Positions 33,546-41,783 are shown, numbered from the stretch's first letter. The stretch is DNA of 64,000 nucleotides from Nocardioides sp. SLBN-35 (GCF_006715725.1 NZ_VFNU01000001.1:5208001-5272000), one strand, 5' to 3'. Numbers and translations: made by a program. The notes: generated by a model from the sequence alone, not told the origin.

Positions 33546-34568
33546 ATGAGCGCCGTACCCGTGACCGCCCTGACCGGGCACCTCGGAGCCGGCAAGACCA
33601 CCCTGCTGAACCGGCTGCTGCAACAACCGGGCGCGCGGATCGGCGTGATCGTCAACGACTTCGGCGCCATCAACGTCGACGCCGGACTGGTGACGGGGCA
33701 GGTCGACGAGCCCATCTCGATCGCGGGCGGCTGCCTGTGCTGCCTCGAGGACGTCTCCGGCCTGGACGCGGCCCTCGAGAGGCTGACCCACCCGCGACTG
33801 GCACTCGACGCGGTGGTCGTCGAGGCGAGCGGACTGGCCGAGCCGGGGGCGCTGGCCCAGATGATCCGGCACAGCGGTGCGCCGCGGGTGCGTCCCGGAG
33901 GGGTGGTCGACGTGGTCGACAGCGTGGAGTACTTCCGCACGGTCGACGACGGCGGGATGCCGCCCGCTCGGTTCTCCGTCGCGACGCTGGTCGTGCTCAA
34001 CAAGGTCGACCTGCTGCCGGCCGACGAGCGGGAGCAGACCCTGGCCGCGATCGAGGCACGGGTGCGCGAGGTGAACCCGGCGGTGCACGTCGTTCGCACC
34101 TCCCGCAGTCGGATCGATCCCGTCCTGGTCCACGACGTCGCGATGGCCGACGACCCGCCCGACCAGCTCCCCCTCGCCTCGCTGCTCCGCGCCGAGCGCG
34201 CGGCGGCGGACGGGCACGACCACGGGCCGCACGCCGCCTCCGCCGCGGCCCGCGTCGACGGTCCCGTCGCGCCCGGCGCGCTCGCCGACCTCCTCCTCGA
34301 CCCGCCCGCGGCGGCGTACCGGATCAAGGGCACGGTCGCCGTCGAGACCGCCCGCGGCCGTCGTGGGTACGTCGTCCACGTGGTCGGCAGGCAGGTCCAC
34401 GTCGACGCGCTGCGCCCGGCGCCGGACCACAGCGAGCTGGTCGCGATCGGGGTCGGTCTCGACGCCGGGTCCGCGCAGGCCCGGCTGGAGGCAGCCCTCG
34501 CCCCTGCCCCTCAGCCCGACCGGGACGGCCTGCTGCGGCTGGACCGGCTGCGCCGGCTCAGCCGCTGA
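33546..34568 (+). CDS. COG0523/CobW-family metal chaperone GTPase
   Basis: A 340-residue G3E GTPase. It has the P-loop GHLGAGKTT (about residues 11-19), the metal-binding CxCC motif at C64, C66 and C67 (GGCLCCLE), NKVD near 155 for guanine recognition, a His-rich loop (DGHDHGPH) and a CobW C-terminal domain. Such proteins hand zinc or cobalt to client enzymes; actinobacterial members under Zur control act in zinc starvation. The Zur-like box directly upstream and the neighbouring zinc-free L33 gene support a zinc role. Start ATG 33546 leaves 16 bp from the box. Confidence 0.9.
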   Translation: MSAVPVTALTGHLGAGKTTLLNRLLQQPGARIGVIVNDFGAINVDAGLVTGQVDEPISIAGGCLCCLEDVSGLDAALERLTHPRLALDAVVVEASGLAEPGALAQMIRHSGAPRVRPGGVVDVVDSVEYFRTVDDGGMPPARFSVATLVVLNKVDLLPADEREQTLAAIEARVREVNPAVHVVRTSRSRIDPVLVHDVAMADDPPDQLPLASLLRAERAAADGHDHGPHAASAAARVDGPVAPGALADLLLDPPAAAYRIKGTVAVETARGRRGYVVHVVGRQVHVDALRPAPDHSELVAIGVGLDAGSAQARLEAALAPAPQPDRDGLLRLDRLRRLSR

Positions 34569-34592
34569 CCGCGTACCCGGCTCAGCCCGCGA

Positions 34593-34763
34593 TCACCGCT
34601 CCTCGCGGAACTCGACGTGCCGGCGCAGGACCGGGTCGTACTTGTGCAGGACCAGCCGGTCCGGGTCGTTGCGGCGGTTCTTCCGGGTGACGTAGACGTA
34701 CCCGCTCCCGGCGGTCGAGCGCAGCTTGACGACGGGCCGGACCTCCGATGCCCTGGTGGCCAT
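34593..34763 (-). CDS. rpmG: Ribosomal protein bL33, zinc-independent (C-minus) form
   Basis: A 56-residue L33: MATRASEVRPVVKLR..., with the conserved TRKNRRNDPDRLVLHKYDP segment and ending VEFREER. Zinc-binding L33 has two CxxC pairs; here none of the cysteines is present, which marks the C-minus paralog. In several bacteria Zur represses this form, and under zinc depletion it replaces the zinc form so the ribosome frees its zinc. AGGAGGAG precedes ATG 34763, and a Zur-like box lies 21 bp upstream of the start. It is divergent from the P-loop-less COG0523 paralog. Confidence 0.93.
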   Translation of the reverse strand: MATRASEVRPVVKLRSTAGSGYVYVTRKNRRNDPDRLVLHKYDPVLRRHVEFREER

Positions 34764-34784
34764 GGCGTCTCCTCCTTGCTAGAT

Positions 34785-34799
34785 TGAGAACGATTATCA
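34785..34799. promoter_or_regulatory. Zur-box-like palindrome 2
   Basis: TGAGAACGATTATCA, a 7-1-7 imperfect palindrome matching site 1 at 11 of 15 positions, sits between rpmG (21 bp to its start) and the COG0523-like gene (20 bp to its start). A repressor here would silence both. AT-rich bases around it (TTGAGAACGATTATCACTCTTAAC) stand out from the local GC content. Confidence 0.75.
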
Positions 34800-34819
34800 C
34801 TCTTAACTCGAGGAGCACC

Positions 34820-35884
34820 ATGCGCATTCCCGTCGTCCTGCTGTCCGGCGTCGACCCCGAGGCGATGGCCGCGGCCATGGTCGGACTGCAGTTCGACCTG
34901 CCCTCGGCAGTCGCCTGCCGGCACACCATCGACGTGGAGCGCGGGGTGCTGACCCGCACGGTCAGCGACCTGACCGGGGTCGTCGAGACCTACGAGGTGC
35001 TGCTCGACCACGCCTGCGTGAGCTGCGCGATCCGCGCGGACATCCTCCCGACGCTCGAGCGGCTGGCCCGCGACGGCCGCTGGCAGAGCATCGTGGCCCA
35101 CCTCCCGGTCGGCGCCGAGGCGGCCCACGTGTGCTCGGCCCTCGCCCACGACACCCGGGTGGCCCGCCACCTGCGGGTCTCGACGGCGGTGACCGCCATC
35201 GGCTCCCGGGAGCCGGTGCGCGACCTGCTCGGCGACGACCTGCTCGCCGAGCGCGGGCACCACTGCGCCTCCGACGACCGGCGCGGCGTGGGCGAGGTGC
35301 TCGCCGCGATGATCGAGCACGCGGACGTGGTGGCCTTCGACGGGCCGGCCGACCCGGTCGCCCGCGGCCTGGTCCGCACGCTCGCGCGACCCGACGCCGC
35401 CGTGCTCGACGGGGTGCACGCCGTCGGCGGCGAGGTGCTCCTCGGCCGGCTGCACCAGCACGACCGGACCCTGTCCTGGTCGAGCCCGGTCCGCACCGGC
35501 GCGCTCACCGACGTCCGCGCCGAGGGCGTGTGGCGAGTCGACCTGCAGTCCCTCCAGCCCTTCCACCCCGGTCGGCTCCTGACGTCGCTGGGCCGCATCG
35601 GCACCGGGGCGCACCGCTCACGAGGCTGCTTCTGGCTGCCGAGCCGACCGGGCCGGGCACTCGCCTGGGACGGTGCGGGCGGCCAGCTGAGCATCGGCGA
35701 CCACGCCTCATGGGGAGCGCGGCGAGCCTTCACCCGGATCGTCCTGATCGGGGTCGGTACGGCGCCCGCGGACCTGCGCCCGGCGTTCGACCACCTGCTG
35801 CTGACCCCCGGCGAGGCGGTCGCCTCGCCCGACGGCGAGGACGGCTTCGAGCCGTGGCTCGGCCCGATCCGGGACGCGGCCTGA
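34820..35884 (+). CDS. COG0523-like protein lacking the GTPase P-loop
   Basis: A 354-residue protein with a CobW-type C-terminal domain (HPGRLLTSL..., FWLPSRPGRALAWDGAGGQLSIG) and the overall COG0523 fold. The expected P-loop is replaced by LLSGVDPEAMAAAMVGLQF (about residues 7-25), with no lysine, and the CxCC motif is only CVSC. Nucleotide hydrolysis is therefore doubtful. It may be a metal-binding partner or regulator of the true GTPase encoded 250 bp upstream. ATG 34820 follows GAGGAG, and the Zur-like box 2 is 20 bp upstream. Confidence 0.85.
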   Translation: MRIPVVLLSGVDPEAMAAAMVGLQFDLPSAVACRHTIDVERGVLTRTVSDLTGVVETYEVLLDHACVSCAIRADILPTLERLARDGRWQSIVAHLPVGAEAAHVCSALAHDTRVARHLRVSTAVTAIGSREPVRDLLGDDLLAERGHHCASDDRRGVGEVLAAMIEHADVVAFDGPADPVARGLVRTLARPDAAVLDGVHAVGGEVLLGRLHQHDRTLSWSSPVRTGALTDVRAEGVWRVDLQSLQPFHPGRLLTSLGRIGTGAHRSRGCFWLPSRPGRALAWDGAGGQLSIGDHASWGARRAFTRIVLIGVGTAPADLRPAFDHLLLTPGEAVASPDGEDGFEPWLGPIRDAA

Positions 35885-35959
35885 ACCCGGTCCCCAGGTA
35901 CCGGCCACCGGCACCCGAGACCGATCTCCGGGCGCTCGGGCCGACCTAGCGTCGAGGAC

Positions 35960-36370
35960 ATGATCCGCCGTCCCGTCGCCGCCGTCCTGCTCGCCTGCTA
36001 CTCCGTCGTGATCGCCCGGCTCACCCTCGCCGACCCGTCCGCGGGGCGCTGGGCGTTCGACCTGGCCGGCTCGGCGGCGTGGCGGGCCAGCGACGGGCGC
36101 CTGGACTGGAGCGAGACCGAGGCGCTGGCGAACATCGCCCTCTTCGTGCCGGCGGGCTTCCTGCTCGCGATCCTGCTGGGCCGGCCGCTGCTCGCGGCAG
36201 CACTGACGGTGCTCGCCTCGGCGTGCATCGAGCTGGCCCAGCAGCAGTTCCTCCCGAGCCGGGTACCCACGCTGGCCGACGTGTGGCACAACGGACTGGG
36301 CGGTCTCGCGGGTGCGGTGCTGGCCTGGCCGCTCAGCGTCCGCCCGCGCCTCACCCCGCGGACGAACTAG
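35960..36370 (+). CDS. VanZ-like family membrane protein
   Basis: A 136-residue membrane protein with the VanZ-like core: helix 1 (about residues 8-24), then NIALFVPAGFLLAILLG, a helix with SACIELAQQQFLPSR and a final helix after DVWHNGLGGLAG. These motifs are the family signature. VanZ gives low teicoplanin resistance in enterococci; the role of actinobacterial homologs is unknown. It lies 75 bp downstream of the COG0523-like gene, with no clear promoter seen. Confidence 0.85.
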   Translation: MIRRPVAAVLLACYSVVIARLTLADPSAGRWAFDLAGSAAWRASDGRLDWSETEALANIALFVPAGFLLAILLGRPLLAAALTVLASACIELAQQQFLPSRVPTLADVWHNGLGGLAGAVLAWPLSVRPRLTPRTN

Positions 36371-36389
36371 AACACGTTATCGTTTTGCC

Positions 36390-37943
36390 ATGAGCGGCTC
36401 GGTCGGGGCGGACACCCTGCAGCAGGAGTACGACGTCGTGGTGGTCGGGTCGGGCGGCGGCGCCCTGACCGGGGCCGCCCTCGCGGCCGCGGCCGGGCTC
36501 AGCACCCTGGTGCTCGAGCGGACGCCGCTGGTGGGCGGCACGTCGGCGTACTCGGGCGGCGCGTGCTGGCTGCCCGGCACCGAGGTCCAGCAGCGCGCCG
36601 GGCTGCCGGACTCGACCGACGGCGCCCGGGCCTACCTCGCCGCCGTCCTCGACGACCCCGACCAGGAGCGGGTCGAGGCGCTGCTCGAGCAGGCGCCGCG
36701 GCTGGTCGCGCAGCTCGAGGCGGACCCGCTCATGGAGTTCGAGTGGATCCCCTTCTCGGAGTACTACGACGCACCCGGCCGGGTCCCGATGGGCCGCTCG
36801 ATCCAGCCGAGGAGCATTCGCCGCGACGAGCTCGACCCGGCCGTCGCGGCGCTGGTGCGGCCGCCGGTCGAGCGCGACCGGGCCGGCCTGCCGGGCCGGT
36901 CGACCCTGTCCGGTGGCCAGGCGCTGATCGCCCGGCTCGCCGCGATGACCGTGCGCGACGGCGGCACGATCGCGACCGGCCGCCAGGTCGTCGGCTTCGA
37001 CCGCGACGCCGACGGGCGCGCCACGACCGTCCGCTACGTCGGCGAGGGCGGGCCCGGCGAGGTCCGCGCCCGGCGCGGGATCCTGGTCGCCGCCGGCGGC
37101 TTCGAGGGCAGCTCGGAGCGTCGGATCGCACACGGCACGCCGGGCGACGCGGCCTGGACGATGGCGCCGCGCGGGACCAACACGGGCGAGGCGATCGACG
37201 CGGCTGCCGCGATCGGCGCGGCCACGGACTGGGCGGGCGAGGGCTGGTTCTGCCCCGGCCTGCAGCAGCCCGACGGCAGCGGCGCGTTCACCCTCGGCTT
37301 CCGCGGCGGCGTGATGGTCGACGCGACGGCACGGCGCTACGGCAACGAGTGCCTGCCCTACGACCGCTTCGGCCGGGTGATGGCCGCATCGGCCGACCGC
37401 ACGCCGTCCTGGTTCGTGTTCGACTCCCGCGAGGACGGCCGGCTGCCCGCGATCGCGATGCCGGAGGGCGACCGCGCCGAGCACCTCGACGCCGGCACCT
37501 GGGTCGAGGCGGACACCGTCGCAGACCTGGCCACCGCCATCGGCCTGGATCCCGACACCCTCGTCGCCACCGTGGAGCGCTACAACGGGTTCGCAGCCGC
37601 CGGGCGCGACGAGGACTTCGGCCGCGGCGAGGACGAGTACGACACCTTCTTCGCCGGCGGCGGCGGCCCGTCGGCCGCGCTCGTCCCCGTCGACAGGGCG
37701 CCGTTCACCGCGGCGCGCTTCGTGCTCTCCGACCTCGGGACCAAGGGCGGCCTGGTCACCGACGCGAGCGCCCGGGTGCTCGACACCGGCGGCGTGCCGA
37801 TCCCCGGCCTGTACGCCGCCAGCAACTCGACCGCGTCGGTGTTCGGCTCGGCCTACCCCGGGCCGGGTGCGCCGCTCGGCGCGGCGATGACGTTCGCCTC
37901 GCTCGCGGTGGCGGACATGCGGGCCGCCGGCCCTTGTAACTAA
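36390..37943 (+). CDS. FAD-dependent dehydrogenase, KstD/fumarate reductase flavoprotein-like
   Basis: A 517-residue flavoprotein. The FAD-binding GxGxxG is at about residues 20-26 (VVGSGGGALTGAAL), with the family marker GGTSAYSGGACWLPG and the C-terminal FAD contact GLYAASNSTASVFG. The sequence resembles 3-ketosteroid delta1-dehydrogenases and related succinate dehydrogenase-like flavoproteins; the exact substrate cannot be called. Its last codons and TAA stop (37941-37943) lie in the left end of the palindromic element at 37933, so its natural C-terminus was probably altered by that insertion. Confidence 0.85.
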   Translation: MSGSVGADTLQQEYDVVVVGSGGGALTGAALAAAAGLSTLVLERTPLVGGTSAYSGGACWLPGTEVQQRAGLPDSTDGARAYLAAVLDDPDQERVEALLEQAPRLVAQLEADPLMEFEWIPFSEYYDAPGRVPMGRSIQPRSIRRDELDPAVAALVRPPVERDRAGLPGRSTLSGGQALIARLAAMTVRDGGTIATGRQVVGFDRDADGRATTVRYVGEGGPGEVRARRGILVAAGGFEGSSERRIAHGTPGDAAWTMAPRGTNTGEAIDAAAAIGAATDWAGEGWFCPGLQQPDGSGAFTLGFRGGVMVDATARRYGNECLPYDRFGRVMAASADRTPSWFVFDSREDGRLPAIAMPEGDRAEHLDAGTWVEADTVADLATAIGLDPDTLVATVERYNGFAAAGRDEDFGRGEDEYDTFFAGGGGPSAALVPVDRAPFTAARFVLSDLGTKGGLVTDASARVLDTGGVPIPGLYAASNSTASVFGSAYPGPGAPLGAAMTFASLAVADMRAAGPCN

Positions 37944-38918
37944 GAGATTCCGCGGGTAGGCGCGTGTCGGTGAAGCAGGACAGGCACGAGCCTCGGTAGC
38001 AGAAGAGGTGTCTAAAGCCGCCTTCTGTTCCCCGAGGTGCTCGTGCCTGCCCTGCCATCCTCTGTCATCGAACCGGTCTGGGACCAGTTCGCCGCGCTGA
38101 TCCCCGAACACATCGACACCCACCCCCTGGGCTGCCACAACCCGCGCATCCCCGACCGCGTCGTCTTCGACAAACTCGTCCAAGTCCTCGTCCTCGGCGC
38201 CGCCTACGACAAGATCGCTGACCACACCTGCTCGGCGACCACCATCCGCAACCGCCGCGATGAGTGGATCGCCGCCGGGATCTTCGAAGCACTCGAACAG
38301 GCCTGCCTCGATGCCTACGACCGCATCGTCGGACTCGACCTGGCCGATGTGACCGCCGACGGCTGCCTGGCCAAAGCGCCCTGCGGGGGTCAAGCAGCCG
38401 GCAGATCCCCCGTGGATCGAGGGAAACTCGGCACCAAACGCTCCCTGCTCACCGACGGCAACGGCATCCCCGTGGGCTGCGTCATCGCGCCCGGGAACCG
38501 ACACGACTCACCGTTCTTGCGCCCGACCCTGGAGACACTGGGCCGGTTCGAGACCCGCCTCGGTATCGGGTTCGGCATCGGCTTACCCGACGAGATCACC
38601 GTCCATCTCGACGCCGGCTACGACAGTGCCACCACCCGCGACCTGCTCGACGAGCTCGGCTGCCAAGCGGTGATCTCTCAGAAGGGCCACCCCCTCCAAG
38701 CCGGTCGGCGATGGGTCGTCGAACGCACCCATGCCTGGCACACCCGCGGGTTCAAGAAACTCGCCATCTGCACCGAACGCCGTACCCGCGTCATCGCGGC
38801 CTTCATCGCGCTCGCCAACGCTGTGATCATCACCCGGCAACTCCTCCGAGCCGCTTGGACCACCCACCGTTGGGACACCCGACCGGCCCGCCAGCCGTGA
38901 CCTACCCGCGGAATCTCT
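37943..38918. mobile_element. IS5-family insertion sequence (single transposase)
   Basis: A 976-bp element with perfect 18-bp terminal inverted repeats AGAGATTCCGCGGGTAGG (37943-37960; complement 38901-38918). One transposase gene fills it. A direct repeat CTAAG flanks it if the ends are set two bases inward (37940-37944 and 38917-38921), so the exact tips are ambiguous by 1-2 bases. It is inserted in palindromic element B. Both ends and the frame look intact, so it may be active. Confidence 0.9.
38037..38900 (+). CDS. IS5-family DDE transposase
   Basis: A 287-residue transposase in one frame. The catalytic triad is in DVTADGC (about D105), LDAGYDSATTR (about D192) and VERTHAWHTRGFKKL (about E229); the N-terminal third carries the helix-turn-helix-like TTIRNRRDEW. 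The single frame without frameshift fits the IS427/IS1031-type groups of IS5. Start GTG 38037 follows CCGAGG; a GTG six bases later is equally possible. The C-terminus ends 18 bp before the right terminal repeat tip. Confidence 0.92.
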   Translation: MLVPALPSSVIEPVWDQFAALIPEHIDTHPLGCHNPRIPDRVVFDKLVQVLVLGAAYDKIADHTCSATTIRNRRDEWIAAGIFEALEQACLDAYDRIVGLDLADVTADGCLAKAPCGGQAAGRSPVDRGKLGTKRSLLTDGNGIPVGCVIAPGNRHDSPFLRPTLETLGRFETRLGIGFGIGLPDEITVHLDAGYDSATTRDLLDELGCQAVISQKGHPLQAGRRWVVERTHAWHTRGFKKLAICTERRTRVIAAFIALANAVIITRQLLRAAWTTHRWDTRPARQP

Positions 38919-39119
38919 AAGTGTTGCGTCACGAAAAGCGGCGCAACAGCACCCGGGCAGTGGCAACAACGCCCGGGTAGATAGCCCCGGCGGCCTCAGG
39001 CTCGCGGCGCCCGCTCACGTGGCTGGTCGCGAACATCCACCTCGGCGCTGTTGCCAGTACCTCGGCGCTGTTGCACCCAAAACCATGCTGTAACACTTAG
39101 TTACAAGCGGCGCGCGAGG

Positions 39120-39587
39120 TCAGTCGTCTGCGAGCCGGTCGAGCACGGTCGTGGCGAACCGGCCGAGGCTGCGCACCTGGTCGCCGTTGAGCCCGTCGAA
39201 GAACAGCTCACGCACCAGCGCGACGTGGCCGGGCGCGGCGGCGTCGATGGCGGCTTGGCCGGCGTCGGTCAGGTCGACGAAGGCGCCGCGCCGGTCGTCG
39301 GCGCAGTGTCGGCGCGCGACCAGGCCGCGCGCCTCCATCCGGGAGACCTGCTTGGAGACCCGGCTCTTCTCCCACTGGAGGCGCTCGCCGAGCTCGAACA
39401 TCCGCAGCGAGTGCTCGGGCACGTCGTCGTCGGTGAGGGCGACGAGGATCTCGTAGTCGGAGATGGACAGGCCGCTGGCGGCCTGCAGCTCGCGGTTGAG
39501 GCGCGCGAACAGCCGGTTGTTGAGGTCGAGCCAGGCTCGCCAGGCCTGGGTCTCCTCGGCGTCGAGCCATCGCGTCGTCGTACTCAT
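39120..39587 (-). CDS. MarR-family transcriptional regulator
   Basis: A 155-residue winged-helix regulator. Helix-turn-helix and wing lie around GLSISDYEILVALTDD and KSRVSKQVSRMEARGLVARRHCADDRRGAFVDLTDAG (about residues 45-115). It is divergent from the VOC dioxygenase-like gene with a 59-bp shared leader, the normal place for a regulator of that gene. Start ATG 39587 is reported; ATG 39596 is an alternative. MarR dimers release DNA when phenolic or oxidising ligands bind. Confidence 0.9.
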   Translation of the reverse strand: MSTTTRWLDAEETQAWRAWLDLNNRLFARLNRELQAASGLSISDYEILVALTDDDVPEHSLRMFELGERLQWEKSRVSKQVSRMEARGLVARRHCADDRRGAFVDLTDAGQAAIDAAAPGHVALVRELFFDGLNGDQVRSLGRFATTVLDRLADD

Positions 39588-39607
39588 CGGTGCCATCCTA
39601 GCGGGGA

Positions 39608-39648
39608 ATGTTGACATATCCACGACCTCGGAGGAGAGTAGTTGACAT
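39608..39648. promoter_or_regulatory. Candidate MarR operator region
   Basis: GTTGACAT occurs twice in the 59-bp divergent gap (39610-39617, within ATGTTGACAT, and 39641-39648 across the VOC start). Direct repeats over a divergent promoter can bind MarR, but spacing and symmetry are weak. Confidence 0.25.
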
Positions 39649-40144
39649 GGCAACCATTGACCTCGACGCGATCACGAAGGACCGCGAGCGGATCAAGAGG
39701 GAGTACCTCGCCCCCGAGGGCGAGCGACCCGAGAGCAGCGCCCGCGGGATCCACCACGCCGCCCTGCTGTCCTCGGACGTCCGGCGCACGATCGACTTCT
39801 ACCAGGGGCTGCTGGAGTTCCCGCTGACGGAGATCTTCGAGAACCGCGACTACGCCGGCTCCGACCACTTCTTCTTCGACGTGGGCGCGGGCAACCTGCT
39901 TGCCTTCTTCACGCTGCCCGGCCTCGACCTCGGGCCGTACGCCGAGGTGCTCGGCGGGCACCACCACCTCGCCATCTCGGTGACCCGGGAGAAGTGGGAC
40001 TACCTGCGCGCCAAGCTCGACGACGCGGGCGTGGAGTACCACCTGGAGTCGAAGGTCTCGCTCTACTTCCCCGGGCCCGACGGCGAGCGCCTCGAGCTGC
40101 TGGCCGACCCGCTCGGCGAGATGTACGGCACCAAGGTGTTGTGA
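39647..40144 (+). CDS. VOC-superfamily metalloenzyme (glyoxalase/dioxygenase fold)
   Basis: A 165-residue vicinal-oxygen-chelate protein. Likely metal ligands are the first His of HHAALLSSDVRRTIDFY, a His of GHHHLAISV, and the Glu of ERLELLADP near the C-terminus. The fold serves extradiol dioxygenases, glyoxalases and isomerases; the reaction cannot be set from sequence. GGAGGAGAG precedes ATG 39647. Pairing with a divergent MarR gene is common for aromatic-compound enzymes. Confidence 0.88.
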   Translation: MATIDLDAITKDRERIKREYLAPEGERPESSARGIHHAALLSSDVRRTIDFYQGLLEFPLTEIFENRDYAGSDHFFFDVGAGNLLAFFTLPGLDLGPYAEVLGGHHHLAISVTREKWDYLRAKLDDAGVEYHLESKVSLYFPGPDGERLELLADPLGEMYGTKVL

Positions 40145-40242
40145 TCGACCGCACTCGTCCCACCGAGCGGCCCGATTAGCCGTGGCCCCCTGGGCGGGGC
40201 CTACCATCAAGCGGCTTTGTCGACCTGCTAAGAGGGGAAGCG

Positions 40243-41682
40243 TTGAGCACCACCGAAGATAAGTTCACTCGCTGGAAGCACCACGAGGAGCTCGCTGAGG
40301 CGATGATCCCGATCGTCGGCAAGCTGCACCGCGAGAAGGACGTCACGATCCTGCTCCACAGCCGCTCGCTGGTGAACAAGTCGGTCATCGACATCCTCAA
40401 GACGCACCGCTACGCGCGCCAGATCGACGGCGTCGAGCTGTCGGTCCGCGACACCTTCCCCTTCCTCGAGGCGATCGCCGCGCTCGACCTGGGCGCCGCG
40501 AAGGTCGACCTCGCGCTGCTGATCCGGGCCTACCGCGCCGCCGGCGACGAGCAGTCGATCGCCGACTTCACCGCCGCCGCGCTCGCCGAGGCCACCGGTG
40601 ACAACAAGCTGCCCGCGCCGTCCCCGCAAGACGTCGTCCTCTACGGCTTCGGCCGCATCGGCCGCCTCGTCGCGCGCCTGCTCGTCGAGAAGTCCGGCTC
40701 CGGCAACGGCCTGCGCCTGCGCGCCGTCGTCGTCCGCAAGGCCAAGGGCGACGACCTCAAGAAGCGCGCCTCGCTGCTGCGCCGCGACTCGATCCACGGT
40801 GCCTTCAACGGGTCGATCACGGTCGACGAGGAGAAGAACCAGATCATCGCCAACGGCAACGTGATCCAGGTGATCTACTCGAACTCGCCCGACGAGATCG
40901 ACTACACCGAGTACGGCATCAACGACGCCATCCTCATCGACAACACGGGCATCTGGCGCGACCGCGAGGGCCTGTCGTCACACCTGCGTCCCGGCATCGC
41001 CAAGGTGCTGCTGACCGCGCCGGGCAAGGGCGACGTCCCGAACATCGTGCACGGCGTCAACCACCTCGACGTCGACCTCGACGAGAAGGTGCTCTCCTGC
41101 GCCTCCTGCACGACCAACGCGATCGTCCCGCCGCTCAAGGCGATGGAGGACGAGTTCGGCATCGTCCGCGGTCACGTCGAGACGGTGCACTCGTTCACCA
41201 ACGACCAGAACCTGCTGGACAACTTCCACAAGGCCGACCGTCGCGGGCGCTCCGCGCCGCTCAACCTGGTCATCACCGAGACGGGTGCGGCCTCGGCCGT
41301 CGCCAAGGTACTGCCGGACCTCCGCGCCCGGATCACCGGCAACTCGATCCGGGTGCCCACGCCGGACGTCTCGATCGCGATCCTGAGCCTGCAGCTCAAG
41401 CGCGAGACGACGCGTGAGGAGGTCAACGGCCACCTGCGCGAGGCCTCCCTGGTCGGCCCGCTGGCCCGCAACCTCGACTACACGACCGCGTCCGACGCCG
41501 TGTCCACCGACTTCATCGGCGCCCGCGCGGCCTCGATCGTCGACGGCGGCGCCTCGATCGTCGACGGCGACTCGGTGATCCTCTACGTCTGGTACGACAA
41601 CGAGTTCGGCTACTCCTGCCAGGTGCTGCGCACGGTGCAGTACATCTGTGGCGTGGAGTACACGACGCTGCCGCGCGTCTGA
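40243..41682 (+). CDS. gap: Glyceraldehyde-3-phosphate dehydrogenase, long form
   Basis: A 479-residue GAPDH, about 140 residues longer than the usual 330-340. The extra N-terminal region (about residues 1-125) is helical and ends before the NAD-binding VVLYGFGRIGRL. The catalytic cysteine is in SCASCTTNAI, and the C-terminal YDNEFGYS is intact, so the enzyme should be active. A TTG at 40243 is used as the start, after AAGAGGGGAAG. A 21-bp tandem step at 41530-41568 encodes ASIVDGGASIVDGD. Long GAPDHs of this type are known in several proteobacteria and actinobacteria and often act in gluconeogenesis. Confidence 0.92.
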   Translation: MSTTEDKFTRWKHHEELAEAMIPIVGKLHREKDVTILLHSRSLVNKSVIDILKTHRYARQIDGVELSVRDTFPFLEAIAALDLGAAKVDLALLIRAYRAAGDEQSIADFTAAALAEATGDNKLPAPSPQDVVLYGFGRIGRLVARLLVEKSGSGNGLRLRAVVVRKAKGDDLKKRASLLRRDSIHGAFNGSITVDEEKNQIIANGNVIQVIYSNSPDEIDYTEYGINDAILIDNTGIWRDREGLSSHLRPGIAKVLLTAPGKGDVPNIVHGVNHLDVDLDEKVLSCASCTTNAIVPPLKAMEDEFGIVRGHVETVHSFTNDQNLLDNFHKADRRGRSAPLNLVITETGAASAVAKVLPDLRARITGNSIRVPTPDVSIAILSLQLKRETTREEVNGHLREASLVGPLARNLDYTTASDAVSTDFIGARAASIVDGGASIVDGDSVILYVWYDNEFGYSCQVLRTVQYICGVEYTTLPRV

Positions 41683-41697
41683 CCACCTGACGCCGGC

Positions 41698-41746
41698 GTG
41701 TGCGCCGGTCCCGGCCCCTTGCGAGGGGCACGGGACCGGCGCACAC
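41698..41746 (+). terminator. Strong terminator after gap
   Basis: A perfect 16-bp stem, GTGTGCGCCGGTCCCG (41698-41713) with its complement (41731-41746), whose 17-base loop pairs further (GCCCCT/AGGGGC). It starts 16 bp after the gap stop and is followed by CTGCAATTG. Confidence 0.88.
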
Positions 41747-41783
41747 TGCAATTGAGGGGGGTTCACACGCGAGAGGTGGGACC

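Larger units (their letters stand above)
37933..39107. repeat. Palindromic ~200-bp element B, split by an IS5-family insertion
   Basis: Joining 37933-37944 to 38922-39107 restores a 198-bp unit bounded by perfect 16-bp inverted repeats CTTGTAACTAAGTGTT (left, split by the IS; right, complement at 39092-39107). The arms remain largely complementary inward, with CGCAACAGC facing GCTGTTGCG and CCTCGGCGCTGTTGC doubled at the right. Size and the end motif AGTGTTGCGTCACGAAAA resemble element A (AGTGGTGCGTCACGGAAA). It encodes no protein and probably moves only when a related transposase acts on it. Confidence 0.7.

Noticed and set aside
36300..39700. Pathogenicity-type or conjugative island
   Set aside because: Only an IS and a small palindromic element are present. 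There are no integrase, relaxase or tRNA attachment sites, and codon use of the neighbours is normal.
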